The notes under the pieces are model-generated. The model was not told the DNA's origin and searched no databases. It worked only from the letters and a program-made list of their open reading frames with translations. Shown piece by piece: positions 54,470 through 62,128 of a stretch of 64,000 nucleotides of DNA. How positions within the stretch are numbered: position 1 is the stretch's first letter; every line of letters starts with the position of its first letter. The translations under genes were made by a program, and so were the position numbers. The DNA is from Stenotrophobium rhamnosiphilum (lineage in GTDB: Bacteria; Pseudomonadota; Gammaproteobacteria; Nevskiales; Nevskiaceae), in the NCBI RefSeq assembly GCF_003052265.1, contig NZ_QANS01000008.1, positions 1-64,000 of the forward strand, written 5' to 3'.

Positions 54470-56236
54470 GTGGCCGGCCGAATTCCTGAATCGTTTATCC
54501 AAGATCTCCTCGCACGAACGGATATCGTCGAGGTGATTAGCTCGCGCGTGGAACTTAAACGCGCTGGCCGGGAATATCGCGGGCTCTCGCCGTTCACACA
54601 CGAAAAATCGCCGTCGTTCTTCGTCAATCCAGCGAAGCAAATGTTCTTCGACTTCAGCTCGGGCAAGAACGGTAACGTCATTGGTTTCTTGATGGAGTTC
54701 GATCGCCTCACTTACGTTGAAGCGATTGAAGACCTCGCACGCAATGCAGGCCTAGAGGTGCCGCGCGAAGGCGGACACCACACTGATCGTCTCGTGCTTG
54801 ATGGCCCACTCGATGCCTCGGCCGCTGCAGAACGATTCTTCCGTGAGCAGCTACGCAAGTATCAACCTGCGATTGATTACCTGAAGAAGCGCGGCGTCAG
54901 TGGCGAAACTGCCAAGACTTTCGGCATTGGCTACGCACCGGAATCATGGGACGCGCTAACCAAATTTTTCCAAGACACCGGGCATGCAGTTGATGCAGGA
55001 CTACTGATCAAACGTGACGACGGTAGCGGCGTCTACGATCGCTTCCGTAATCGCGTGATGTTCCCGATTCGCGATACACGTGGCCGCACAATTGCCTTCG
55101 GTGGTCGCACGCTCGGCAACGATCCTGCGAAATATTTGAACTCGCCAGAAACACCGCTCTTCCATAAAGGCAGAAATCTTTTCGGCCTCTACGAAGCGAA
55201 ACAATCCGATTCGAAGCTGCCCTACCTGATCGTTGTCGAAGGCTATATGGACGTCGTCATGCTCGCGCAGCACGGCATTCAAGAAGCTGTTGCGACGCTG
55301 GGTACAGCAACCACGCAAGATCATCTGCATCTGCTGTTCAAATCAACCAGCAAAGTCGTGTTCTCCTTCGATGGTGATCGCGCTGGCCGCGCCGCTGCAT
55401 GGCGTGCGCTCGAACAAGCATTGCCGGAAGTCTACGAAGGCCGCGAGTGCGTCTTCATGTTCTTGCCGGACGGTCACGACCCCGACACGCTGGTGCAGGA
55501 AATTGGCGCTGACGAATTCCGCAGACGCATTGGCGAAGCACTTTCGCTCTCGCAATTCTTGCTCGGTGAACTCGCTAAGCAAGTGAATCTCGGCACCATG
55601 GATGGCCGCGCGCGTCTCGCTGCATTAGCTCGTCCGCATATTGAAAAATTACGCGAAGGCCCACTGCGCGCATTGATTCTCGACGAGCTCTCTCGCCTCA
55701 CGCGTCTGTCGCGCGCAGACATGGAAGCGACTCTGAATCGCCCTCAAGCTAACGGCGGCTCTACTCAATCCAGCTACGCACAAAACGTATCGCCCGGCCC
55801 AGGCAAAGCAGAAACCGGCGCAAGTCGTCCGATCAAACGCGCGATGCAACTTTTGCTAGAACGTCCTTCGCTGGCCGAACGCGTCGAGCACTTTGAATTG
55901 CTGGCGCAGAGCGACGCGCCCGGCGTGGAGTATCTGATCGAGATGATCGATTTCTTCCATGCACATCCAGAAGCACACGCCGCACAATTGCTTGAATTTT
56001 GGCGTGACACTCCCAAATCAAAGGCATTGGAAAGGCTGCTCCAGCAGGAAGTTAACGTGGATGAAACCACGCTGGAACGTGAATTTTTGGAGACGATTAC
56101 GCACCTTTTGCAGAAGGGTTTGCGTGCGCGAGTTCAGAACCTGCTGGCCGAAGCCCGCCTACGCCCGCTGACGATTGCTGAAACCCGAGAAATTGAAAGC
56201 ATTACCAGAGACTTAGCCACCAAAGCACAGTCCTGA
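54470..56236 (+). CDS. dnaG: DNA primase lacking the CHC2 zinc ligands
   Basis: Synthesises RNA primers at the replication fork. The 588-residue protein starts at GTG 54470 with the canonical MAGRIPESFIQDLLARTDIV. Domains: CHC2-like N-terminal domain (1-100), the Toprim core (VVEGYMDVVML near 260 and SFDGDRAGRAA near 300), and a C-terminal DnaB-binding helical domain. In E. coli numbering the zinc ligands Cys40, His43, Cys61 and Cys64 are here Ser40, Thr43, Asp61 and Ser64 (GLSPFTHEKSPSF and FFDFSSGKNGN). The Toprim acidic residues are intact. No Shine-Dalgarno sequence is visible, in line with low expression. Confidence 0.95.
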   Translation: MAGRIPESFIQDLLARTDIVEVISSRVELKRAGREYRGLSPFTHEKSPSFFVNPAKQMFFDFSSGKNGNVIGFLMEFDRLTYVEAIEDLARNAGLEVPREGGHHTDRLVLDGPLDASAAAERFFREQLRKYQPAIDYLKKRGVSGETAKTFGIGYAPESWDALTKFFQDTGHAVDAGLLIKRDDGSGVYDRFRNRVMFPIRDTRGRTIAFGGRTLGNDPAKYLNSPETPLFHKGRNLFGLYEAKQSDSKLPYLIVVEGYMDVVMLAQHGIQEAVATLGTATTQDHLHLLFKSTSKVVFSFDGDRAGRAAAWRALEQALPEVYEGRECVFMFLPDGHDPDTLVQEIGADEFRRRIGEALSLSQFLLGELAKQVNLGTMDGRARLAALARPHIEKLREGPLRALILDELSRLTRLSRADMEATLNRPQANGGSTQSSYAQNVSPGPGKAETGASRPIKRAMQLLLERPSLAERVEHFELLAQSDAPGVEYLIEMIDFFHAHPEAHAAQLLEFWRDTPKSKALERLLQQEVNVDETTLEREFLETITHLLQKGLRARVQNLLAEARLRPLTIAETREIESITRDLATKAQS

Positions 56237-56297
56237 AATGAGCCCAAAACAGGGGGCTTTACTGGCGGCTTTTGAGCGGATTTTTGGGTCGAATGTG

Positions 56298-56339
56298 TAT
56301 AATTAGCAGCACATGACGGCCTTTTTTGGCCGCTTTTTT
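56298..56339 (+). promoter_or_regulatory. rpoD internal promoter -10 followed by a leader hairpin
   Basis: A perfect -10 hexamer TATAAT lies at 56298-56303, 57 bp before rpoD, without a clear -35 at 17 bp. Downstream, CGGCC (56317-56321) pairs with GGCCG (56328-56332) around a T6 loop and is followed by CTTTTTTG. This has the shape of an intrinsic terminator placed in the rpoD leader, 20 bp before the ATG. It could end dnaG transcripts, attenuate rpoD, or both. Confidence 0.55.
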
Positions 56340-56359
56340 GTTACAGAGTTCAGCCGAAT

Positions 56360-58216
56360 ATGACCGTGAATCCTTCCGTCGCTGATAAACAATCCCAGAT
56401 CAAAGCCCTGATTGCGCAAGGTAAGGAAAAAGGATTTCTGACTTACGCTGAAGTTGCTGACCATCTACCTGAAATCGTAGATGCGGAGCAGATCGAAGAC
56501 ATCATCAGCATGATTCAGGCGATGGGTATTCCGGTTCACGAAGAAGCACCGGATACCGAATCACAGTTGTTCGCAGAACCCGCTGTTGTCGCCACGGCTG
56601 AAGAAGAAGAAGACGCCGCTGAAGAAGCGATCACCAACGCCACGGTAGACGATCAGTTCGGTCGCACCACCGATCCAGTGCGCATGTACATGCGCGAAAT
56701 GGGCAGCGTTGAACTGTTGAATCGCGAAGGCGAAATCCGCATCGCAAAGCGCATCGAAGAAGGCCTCAACGAGGCCATGTACGCGATGGCGCAGTACCCC
56801 GAGACCGTTGCCATCCTGCTCGAATCATTCGAGCTGCATAAGGCTGGCAAGAAGCGTCTCGCAGAAATTGTTACCGGCTTCTTTGATCCTAATGCTGAAG
56901 AAGCTCCGCCTCCGCCGCCTCCACCAGAAGTGGAAGAAGACGATGAAGCAGAACTCGACGTTGTTGCTGGCGCCGAAGAGGAAGAAGAAGCAGTCGACAC
57001 GGGTCCTGATCCAGTTCTGACCGCAGAAAAATTTGCTGAACTCCAGAGCCTGTATGACAAGGCTTGGGACTCGTTGCTCAAACTCGGCAGCGCCAACAAG
57101 AAGACTCAACAGAATCGCGCAGCAGTTGCCGAGCTGATCATGACCTTCAAGCTGTCACCGAAGATGGTCGACGAAATCACGCGCAACCTGCGTGCTCGCG
57201 TTGATCAGGTTCGCAGCACTGAGAAGTCGATCATGCGCATCTGCGTCATTGACGCTGGCATGCCGCGTGACGAATTCCTTCGCATGTACAAAGAAGGCGG
57301 CGCGACCAGTGAAGACTGGATCGTTAAAGCGATTCGCGGCAAGCGTAAATATTCTTCCGAGCTGAATACGCGCAAAGAAGAAATCTTTGAATTCCAGGCC
57401 AACCTTCGCAAGATGGAAGGCGACAACCTGCTCACGCTGGACGAAATCAAAGACATCAACCGTCGCATGAACGTTGGCGATGCCAAGGCTCGTCGCGCGA
57501 AGAAGGAAATGGTGGAAGCCAACCTTCGTCTCGTGATCTCGATTGCGAAGAAGTACACCAACCGCGGCTTGCAGTTCCTCGACTTGATTCAGGAAGGCAA
57601 TATCGGTTTGATGAAAGCTGTCGACAAGTTTGAATATCGTCGCGGTTATAAATTCTCAACGTACGCGACGTGGTGGATTCGTCAGGCCATTACGCGTTCG
57701 ATCGCCGATCAGGCACGCACCATTCGTATTCCGGTGCACATGATCGAAACGATCAACAAGCTCAACCGTATTTCGCGCCAGATGCTGCAGGAAATGGGCC
57801 GCGAACCAACGCCGGAAGAGTTGGCTGTGAAGATGGAAATGCCGGAAGACAAAATCCGCAAAGTACTGAAGATCGCTAAAGAACCGATCTCGATGGAAAC
57901 GCCAATCGGCGACGACGAAGATTCGCACTTGGGCGATTTCATCGAAGACGTTATGGCAGTTTCGCCTTTGGAATCGGCAACGTCATCATCACTCGCAGAA
58001 GCCACCCACCAGATCCTCGCCAGTCTCACCCCGCGTGAAGCCAAAGTTCTGCGCATGCGCTTCGGCATCGACATGAACACCGACCACACGCTGGAAGAAG
58101 TCGGCAAACAATTCGACGTCACGCGTGAGCGCATTCGTCAGATAGAGGCTAAAGCGCTGCGTAAGTTGCGCCATCCTAGCCGTGCGAACTATTTGCGTTC
58201 GTTCTTGGACGAGTAA
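56360..58216 (+). CDS. rpoD: RNA polymerase primary sigma factor
   Basis: Housekeeping sigma-70. The 618-residue protein has region 1.1 at the N-terminus, region 1.2 ([20 protein letters not shown]) and the long non-conserved region with an acidic, Pro-rich patch (about 185-205). Region 2 carries [14 protein letters not shown], followed by region 3. The region 4 helix-turn-helix reads [20 protein letters not shown]. It is full length with all core-binding and promoter-binding segments. It is last in the macromolecular synthesis operon, with its own promoter and a strong terminator. Confidence 0.98.
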   Translation: MTVNPSVADKQSQIKALIAQGKEKGFLTYAEVADHLPEIVDAEQIEDIISMIQAMGIPVHEEAPDTESQLFAEPAVVATAEEEEDAAEEAITNATVDDQFGRTTDPVRMYMREMGSVELLNREGEIRIAKRIEEGLNEAMYAMAQYPETVAILLESFELHKAGKKRLAEIVTGFFDPNAEEAPPPPPPPEVEEDDEAELDVVAGAEEEEEAVDTGPDPVLTAEKFAELQSLYDKAWDSLLKLGSANKKTQQNRAAVAELIMTFKLSPKMVDEITRNLRARVDQVRSTEKSIMRICVIDAGMPRDEFLRMYKEGGATSEDWIVKAIRGKRKYSSELNTRKEEIFEFQANLRKMEGDNLLTLDEIKDINRRMNVGDAKARRAKKEMVEANLRLVISIAKKYTNRGLQFLDLIQEGNIGLMKAVDKFEYRRGYKFSTYATWWIRQAITRSIADQARTIRIPVHMIETINKLNRISRQMLQEMGREPTPEELAVKMEMPEDKIRKVLKIAKEPISMETPIGDDEDSHLGDFIEDVMAVSPLESATSSSLAEATHQILASLTPREAKVLRMRFGIDMNTDHTLEEVGKQFDVTRERIRQIEAKALRKLRHPSRANYLRSFLDE

Positions 58217-58224
58217 GCAACACG

Positions 58225-58267
58225 CGACAAATAAAAAGCCCCGCAATGCGGGGCTTTTTATTTGTCG
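58225..58267. terminator. Intrinsic terminator of rpoD
   Basis: A 20-bp perfect stem, 58225-58244 with 58248-58267, has an AAT loop. Its core is AAAAAGCCCCGC and the complement, with T runs on both sides. It starts 8 bp past the rpoD stop. Confidence 0.95.
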
Positions 58268-58334
58268 TAGGGTGCGCCGTGCGCACCGAGGGTTCGTGCA
58301 AAAACCACCAACGCGTGCGCACAGCGCACCCTAC
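58267..58334. repeat. Intergenic inverted repeat (GTAGGGTGCGC family)
   Basis: GTAGGGTGCGC at 58267-58277 faces its complement at 58324-58334, with further GTGCGCAC-like pieces inside. This is a recognised style of dispersed hairpin repeat. It directly abuts the rpoD terminator and ends just before the rppH stop codon. Confidence 0.8.
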
Positions 58335-58338
58335 AACT

Positions 58339-58836
58339 TTATGCAGAGGGCGTCGGTTTCGGCGCTGCCCCAATCAACGGCCCCAACTCATTCAAAGCCC
58401 TGTCATAAACATCGCGCTTGAACTCAACCACTTCCGTCAGCGGGTGCCAGTACTCCACCCAACGCCAACCATCAAACTCCGGCGTCTCGCTCGCTGCAAA
58501 GTGCACTTTAGATTCTTCCGCAATCAGTCGCAGCGCAAACCACTTTTGCTTTTGACCAATGCACACACGCCCGCGACGGCGGCGAATGTAGCGGCTCGGA
58601 AGTTTGTAGCGCAGCCAGTCCTTGGTCACGCCCAGCACTTCAACGTGCTCGCGCACCAAGCCTAGTTCCTCATGCAGCTCGCGGAACAGCGCATCTTCGG
58701 GCGTCTCGCCGTGTTTGATGCCGCCTTGCGGAAATTGCCAAGCTTGCTGGCCGATACGTTTAGCCCACAAGACCTGTCCGGTACCACTGATGAGGATGAT
58801 GCCCACATTGGGGCGGTAACCATCCCGGTCTATCAC
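58339..58836 (-). CDS. rppH: RNA pyrophosphohydrolase (Nudix)
   Basis: Removes pyrophosphate from the 5' end of mRNA to trigger RNase E decay. The 165-residue protein has the Nudix box, GGIKHGE followed eight residues later by RELHEELGL, and the family start [15 protein letters not shown] chose the GTG at 58836, which aligns with that start. A GTG 13 codons upstream (58875) is an alternative. Neither has a clear ribosome-binding site. It is divergent from the HAD phosphatase gene. Confidence 0.93.
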   Translation of the reverse strand: MIDRDGYRPNVGIILISGTGQVLWAKRIGQQAWQFPQGGIKHGETPEDALFRELHEELGLVREHVEVLGVTKDWLRYKLPSRYIRRRRGRVCIGQKQKWFALRLIAEESKVHFAASETPEFDGWRWVEYWHPLTEVVEFKRDVYDRALNELGPLIGAAPKPTPSA

Positions 58837-58948
58837 GTGAAGGTGAATTAAGAAGATTTGTCCCGATTCTTCCACATGCGGCGCGACTCAACAATGCGAA
58901 TTCCGCAAAATCGCTACGTAAAGATGCGCTGTCACATAAAATAGCAGT

Positions 58949-59617
58949 ATGAACCTCGCGATCTTCGACCTCGATAACACCCTGCTTGCAGGCGATAGTG
59001 ACTACCTCTGGGGCCAGTTTCTGGTCGAACAGGGCCTCGTCGATGGCAGCAGCTACGAGGAAGCGAACCATCGTTTTTACGATCAGTACAAAGCCGGCAC
59101 GCTCGATATCTACGAATTCTGCGCATTCAGCATGGGTCCACTGACCCAATACGAACCCGCGCAACTCTACGCATGGCGCGCGCAATTCGTTCGCGAAAAG
59201 ATTGAGCCGATTGTTGCAGCTGGCACGCCCGCTCTACTCGAACGTCATCGCGCACAAGGCGATCGCCTGTTGATTATGACCGCTACCAATCGCTTCATCA
59301 CCGAACCGATTGCTGAGCTGCTCAACATCGGCGACTTGATCGCGACTGATCCAGAAATGAAAGACGGCCGCTACACCGGCCGCGTTGCAGGCATTCCTAA
59401 TTTTCAGGATGGCAAAGTGCAGCGCTTAGAACTCTGGCGCGCAGAACAAACCGAAAAATTTGCACACACCTATTTCTACAGCGATTCACGCAACGACATT
59501 CCACTGCTGCTGAAAGCAGATACGGCAGTGGCGGTGGATGCGGATGAGGTGTTGTTGGCTGAAGCAACCAAGCGTGGCTGGCCAGTGATTACCTTGCGCG
59601 GGCCACAACCCGACTAA
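58949..59617 (+). CDS. HAD-IB family phosphatase
   Basis: A 222-residue phosphatase of the HAD subfamily IB (SerB-like). The nucleophile motif AIFDLDNTLLAGDSD has both catalytic Asp residues. Motif II is MTATNR, and motif IV is SDSRNDIPLL. A helical cap lies between the first and second motifs. The substrate is unknown; relatives act on phosphoserine, histidinol phosphate or similar small phosphates. It is divergent from rppH and followed by a hairpin repeat. Confidence 0.88.
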   Translation: MNLAIFDLDNTLLAGDSDYLWGQFLVEQGLVDGSSYEEANHRFYDQYKAGTLDIYEFCAFSMGPLTQYEPAQLYAWRAQFVREKIEPIVAAGTPALLERHRAQGDRLLIMTATNRFITEPIAELLNIGDLIATDPEMKDGRYTGRVAGIPNFQDGKVQRLELWRAEQTEKFAHTYFYSDSRNDIPLLLKADTAVAVDADEVLLAEATKRGWPVITLRGPQPD

Positions 59618-59621
59618 ACTT

Positions 59622-59751
59622 GTAGGCTGGGTTAGTTTCATCAACCCAGCATGTCTTGCTTGTTAGATAGATGCTGGGTTTCGCTCGGCAACTGCTCCTG
59701 CGTTGCTCTACCTCGGGCATCCATGCCCTCGTACGCTTCAACCCAGCCTAC
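59622..59751. repeat. Intergenic inverted repeat (GTAGGCTGGGTT family)
   Basis: GTAGGCTGGGTT at 59622-59633 and its complement at 59740-59751 form the ends. An internal GCTGGGTT and AACCCAGC pair occurs within. The same core is present at 33571-33598. No gene lies in it, although short frames run through it. Confidence 0.82.
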
Positions 59752-59769
59752 GGACTGATTAGTGCACGT

Positions 59770-60114
59770 TCAACCGCCAATCAGGAAATCAGCAGCTTGC
59801 TGAAACACGCTGGCTTTTCCGTGATACAGCTCGCTGAACTTACAGCGCACACAAACGACCGCTGTAAATCTTTGGTTCTGAAGATTGAATGCTGCACTCA
59901 GAAAACCGCCGGAACTACGCAGCTGGACTAGCTCACACTCAGCGTGACCACACTTTCCGCATTTGTAATTGAGGTTAGGCACTCGAGTTTGCATTTCTGC
60001 TTCTAGCACGGGGATCACTTCTCGATACTCCTCGCTATTAATCCGAGCCAGCCGAATGTGCTCCGCAAGCGCTTCGAATGAAAGCGCAGGAATTTGGTCA
60101 ATCGTAGGCTTCAT
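59770..60114 (-). CDS. Zinc-ribbon protein, COG3478-like
   Basis: A 114-residue protein with two CxxC pairs, CGKCGH (about residues 52-57) and CVRC (about 88-91), that form a zinc ribbon. The spacing and the segment GGFLSAAFNLQNQRFTAVVC resemble the YpzJ/COG3478 nucleic-acid-binding type. The N-terminal half is helical and unmatched. Function unknown. GGAG lies 8 nt before the ATG. It follows the patatin gene's start region in the same orientation with a 29-bp gap to the next gene's end. Confidence 0.75.
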   Translation of the reverse strand: MKPTIDQIPALSFEALAEHIRLARINSEEYREVIPVLEAEMQTRVPNLNYKCGKCGHAECELVQLRSSGGFLSAAFNLQNQRFTAVVCVRCKFSELYHGKASVFQQAADFLIGG

Positions 60115-60143
60115 CTCTTAGGCTCCAAAGCCAAATCAGATTT

Positions 60144-61922
60144 CTATTTAAGCAACGAATCCCGCAACGGCGTGAGCTGTTCCATCGCATGCCGATAGCC
60201 ACGCTCAACCACTTCATCCATCTTTTTCCAATCAAATAGCGCGATGCCTGTGACAGGCATACGCACGTAAGCATCAGCACGTGCTGCACGCGCTGCGGTG
60301 CCACTTTCGCTAGTGAGGGTGGCGGTGCGGAAGATGATGCTGAACAGGCCTGGGCGCTTCGCTGGTGCGTTCCAGCGCAGCAGGCCTTCTGGGTCTGGGC
60401 CTTCAATACCGGGCGCGCTTAGGTCGCCGCCTGCGGTGCTGACGTCTGATGCGACGATAGGGCCGCGGCGCATGGCTTGCATTACGTCTGTTGGCAGGCT
60501 GTTGATGACAGCGCCATCGACAAACAACTCATTGCGATACGCAATCGGCGGCGCAACACCGGGCACGCACATGCTGCAGGCCAGCCACATATAGAGCGGC
60601 CCACGGTCGTGCACCATCGGCGTACCGCGGGTGAGATTGGTTGAGACACAGAAGAATGGCATGCGTAGATGTTCGATCTGGCGCTCACCAAAAACATCGT
60701 GCAGCCGATTTACAAATTTGCGGCCGCGAATCAGTGCAACCATCGGCAGCATGTAATCGTTGAGATAGTTGTGCGAAACAAAAGTTTCTCGCGCGATTTC
60801 GGCGATTTCGTTGTAGTCGTAACCACAAGCAACCAACGCTGCGAAGAAGCCGCCCATGCTTGAGCCGCCGGTTAAATCGACCGGGATTTTTAATTCATGC
60901 AGCGCGCGCAGCAGGCCGATATGCGCAAAGCCACGTGCGCCACCGCCGCCGAGCACTAAGCCGATGCCGCGCCCCGTGAGCTGTCGCACCATCTTCTCTA
61001 GATCATCCGCATTGCCGGGGCGCAAAAAATAATGCGCGCTGGCGTGCGTGCATTCACGCCATGTCAGCACGTTGCCTGCGTCAGCACCTTCTGGGCGCAG
61101 CAATACAAGATCAACCGGAACACGCGCGCTGCCGCCGCTGCGCAAACGCTCGAGCATCGGCGTCATCTGCGGTTCTTTTGATGCATCAACAACGACGATG
61201 ATGCGATCTGCCTGACGCATGCAGCGCCGTGCCCAAGAATCCGTTTCACCGCCAGCGGCATAGACCAGATAACGATGCTTGCTCTCAATATCGCCCAGCA
61301 TGGTCATCATGCGAGCGTTGGCTTCATCTTCCTGAAAGGGCTTGCGTGAGGAACCGTATCCGAGTTCCGCATCAATTAGCACGTCATCAATCAGTTTGAC
61401 GGTGTCGTGCTGCGCGAGAGCCTGACTGAAGCGCTCTGCAAAATCGTGGGCATCGACGTCACCGCTGGCTGGAATCACTGCGAAGGTATGAACGCTGCGT
61501 GCGCTTTCCAAAGCCTTGTCGCGACTCGCTTGTCGCATGCGCGCAATCATCACGCGCGACATCTCGATCAGTGCCTTGGGGTGCGTCGAAATAAAGCGGA
61601 TTAAATCAGCACGTACCAGCTTCAGAAGAATCGAATCACGCACGGCATGCACCGTGGCGCTGCGGCTTTCATCAGCGATGATTCCAATCTCGCCAACCGG
61701 TTCATAACGACCGATATCGCCAATCACTTCGCCACTGTCCAATACCGCGCGCAGACGGCCGGTTGCAACGATATACATGCAATCGGAGATATCGCCTTCA
61801 TTGAAAAGCACGCCACCGCTTTTGATTTCTCGCACGGTGATGTGTTTGATCAGTGCGTCCATTGCCGTCGGCGTAAGCCGCGAGAACAAGCTGCACTGAT
61901 AGAGGATCGGCTGTAAGTCCAT
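60144..61922 (-). CDS. Cyclic-nucleotide-binding patatin-like phospholipase (NTE family)
   Basis: A 592-residue protein with an N-terminal cNMP-binding-like domain (about 10-130). A middle region of the neuropathy-target-esterase type follows (about 145-300), then a patatin domain (about 310-490). The oxyanion hole GLVLGGGGARGFAHIG, the nucleophile GGSSMGG and the catalytic Asp in FVDGAVINSLP are all present. It likely hydrolyses lysophospholipids or neutral lipids at the membrane. The cNMP domain is degenerate in places, so nucleotide binding is not certain. Confidence 0.9.
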   Translation of the reverse strand: MDLQPILYQCSLFSRLTPTAMDALIKHITVREIKSGGVLFNEGDISDCMYIVATGRLRAVLDSGEVIGDIGRYEPVGEIGIIADESRSATVHAVRDSILLKLVRADLIRFISTHPKALIEMSRVMIARMRQASRDKALESARSVHTFAVIPASGDVDAHDFAERFSQALAQHDTVKLIDDVLIDAELGYGSSRKPFQEDEANARMMTMLGDIESKHRYLVYAAGGETDSWARRCMRQADRIIVVVDASKEPQMTPMLERLRSGGSARVPVDLVLLRPEGADAGNVLTWRECTHASAHYFLRPGNADDLEKMVRQLTGRGIGLVLGGGGARGFAHIGLLRALHELKIPVDLTGGSSMGGFFAALVACGYDYNEIAEIARETFVSHNYLNDYMLPMVALIRGRKFVNRLHDVFGERQIEHLRMPFFCVSTNLTRGTPMVHDRGPLYMWLACSMCVPGVAPPIAYRNELFVDGAVINSLPTDVMQAMRRGPIVASDVSTAGGDLSAPGIEGPDPEGLLRWNAPAKRPGLFSIIFRTATLTSESGTAARAARADAYVRMPVTGIALFDWKKMDEVVERGYRHAMEQLTPLRDSLLK

Positions 61923-62075
61923 TTGGTCGATTCTGCGATTTGTTCGAGTCTAACGGATGCGCTATTGATCGCGTAAGCCATTGACTCCAGAACTGACAGC
62001 CTGCGCTACAGGGCTAAGAAGCCCCGCTCCTGCGCATCCATGCGCCCGAGGGGTGCCGTACATCCTGTACATAAA

Positions 62076-62098
62076 AGCGGCGCAATCCTTGCGCCGCT
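62076..62098 (-). terminator. Intrinsic terminator of the M2 peptidase gene
   Basis: The stem AGCGGCGCAA (62076-62085) pairs with its complement at 62089-62098, with a TCC loop. On the minus strand it is followed by TTTTAT. It lies about 30 bp after the peptidase stop codon. Confidence 0.8.
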
Positions 62099-62128
62099 AA
62101 GTACCCTGATGCCGCTCCCTTCCCCCAA

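Noticed and set aside
59671-59931. Short plus-strand frame between the HAD gene and the Zn-ribbon gene
   Set aside because: Most of it runs through the GTAGGCTGGGTT repeat and then antisense to the Zn-ribbon gene.
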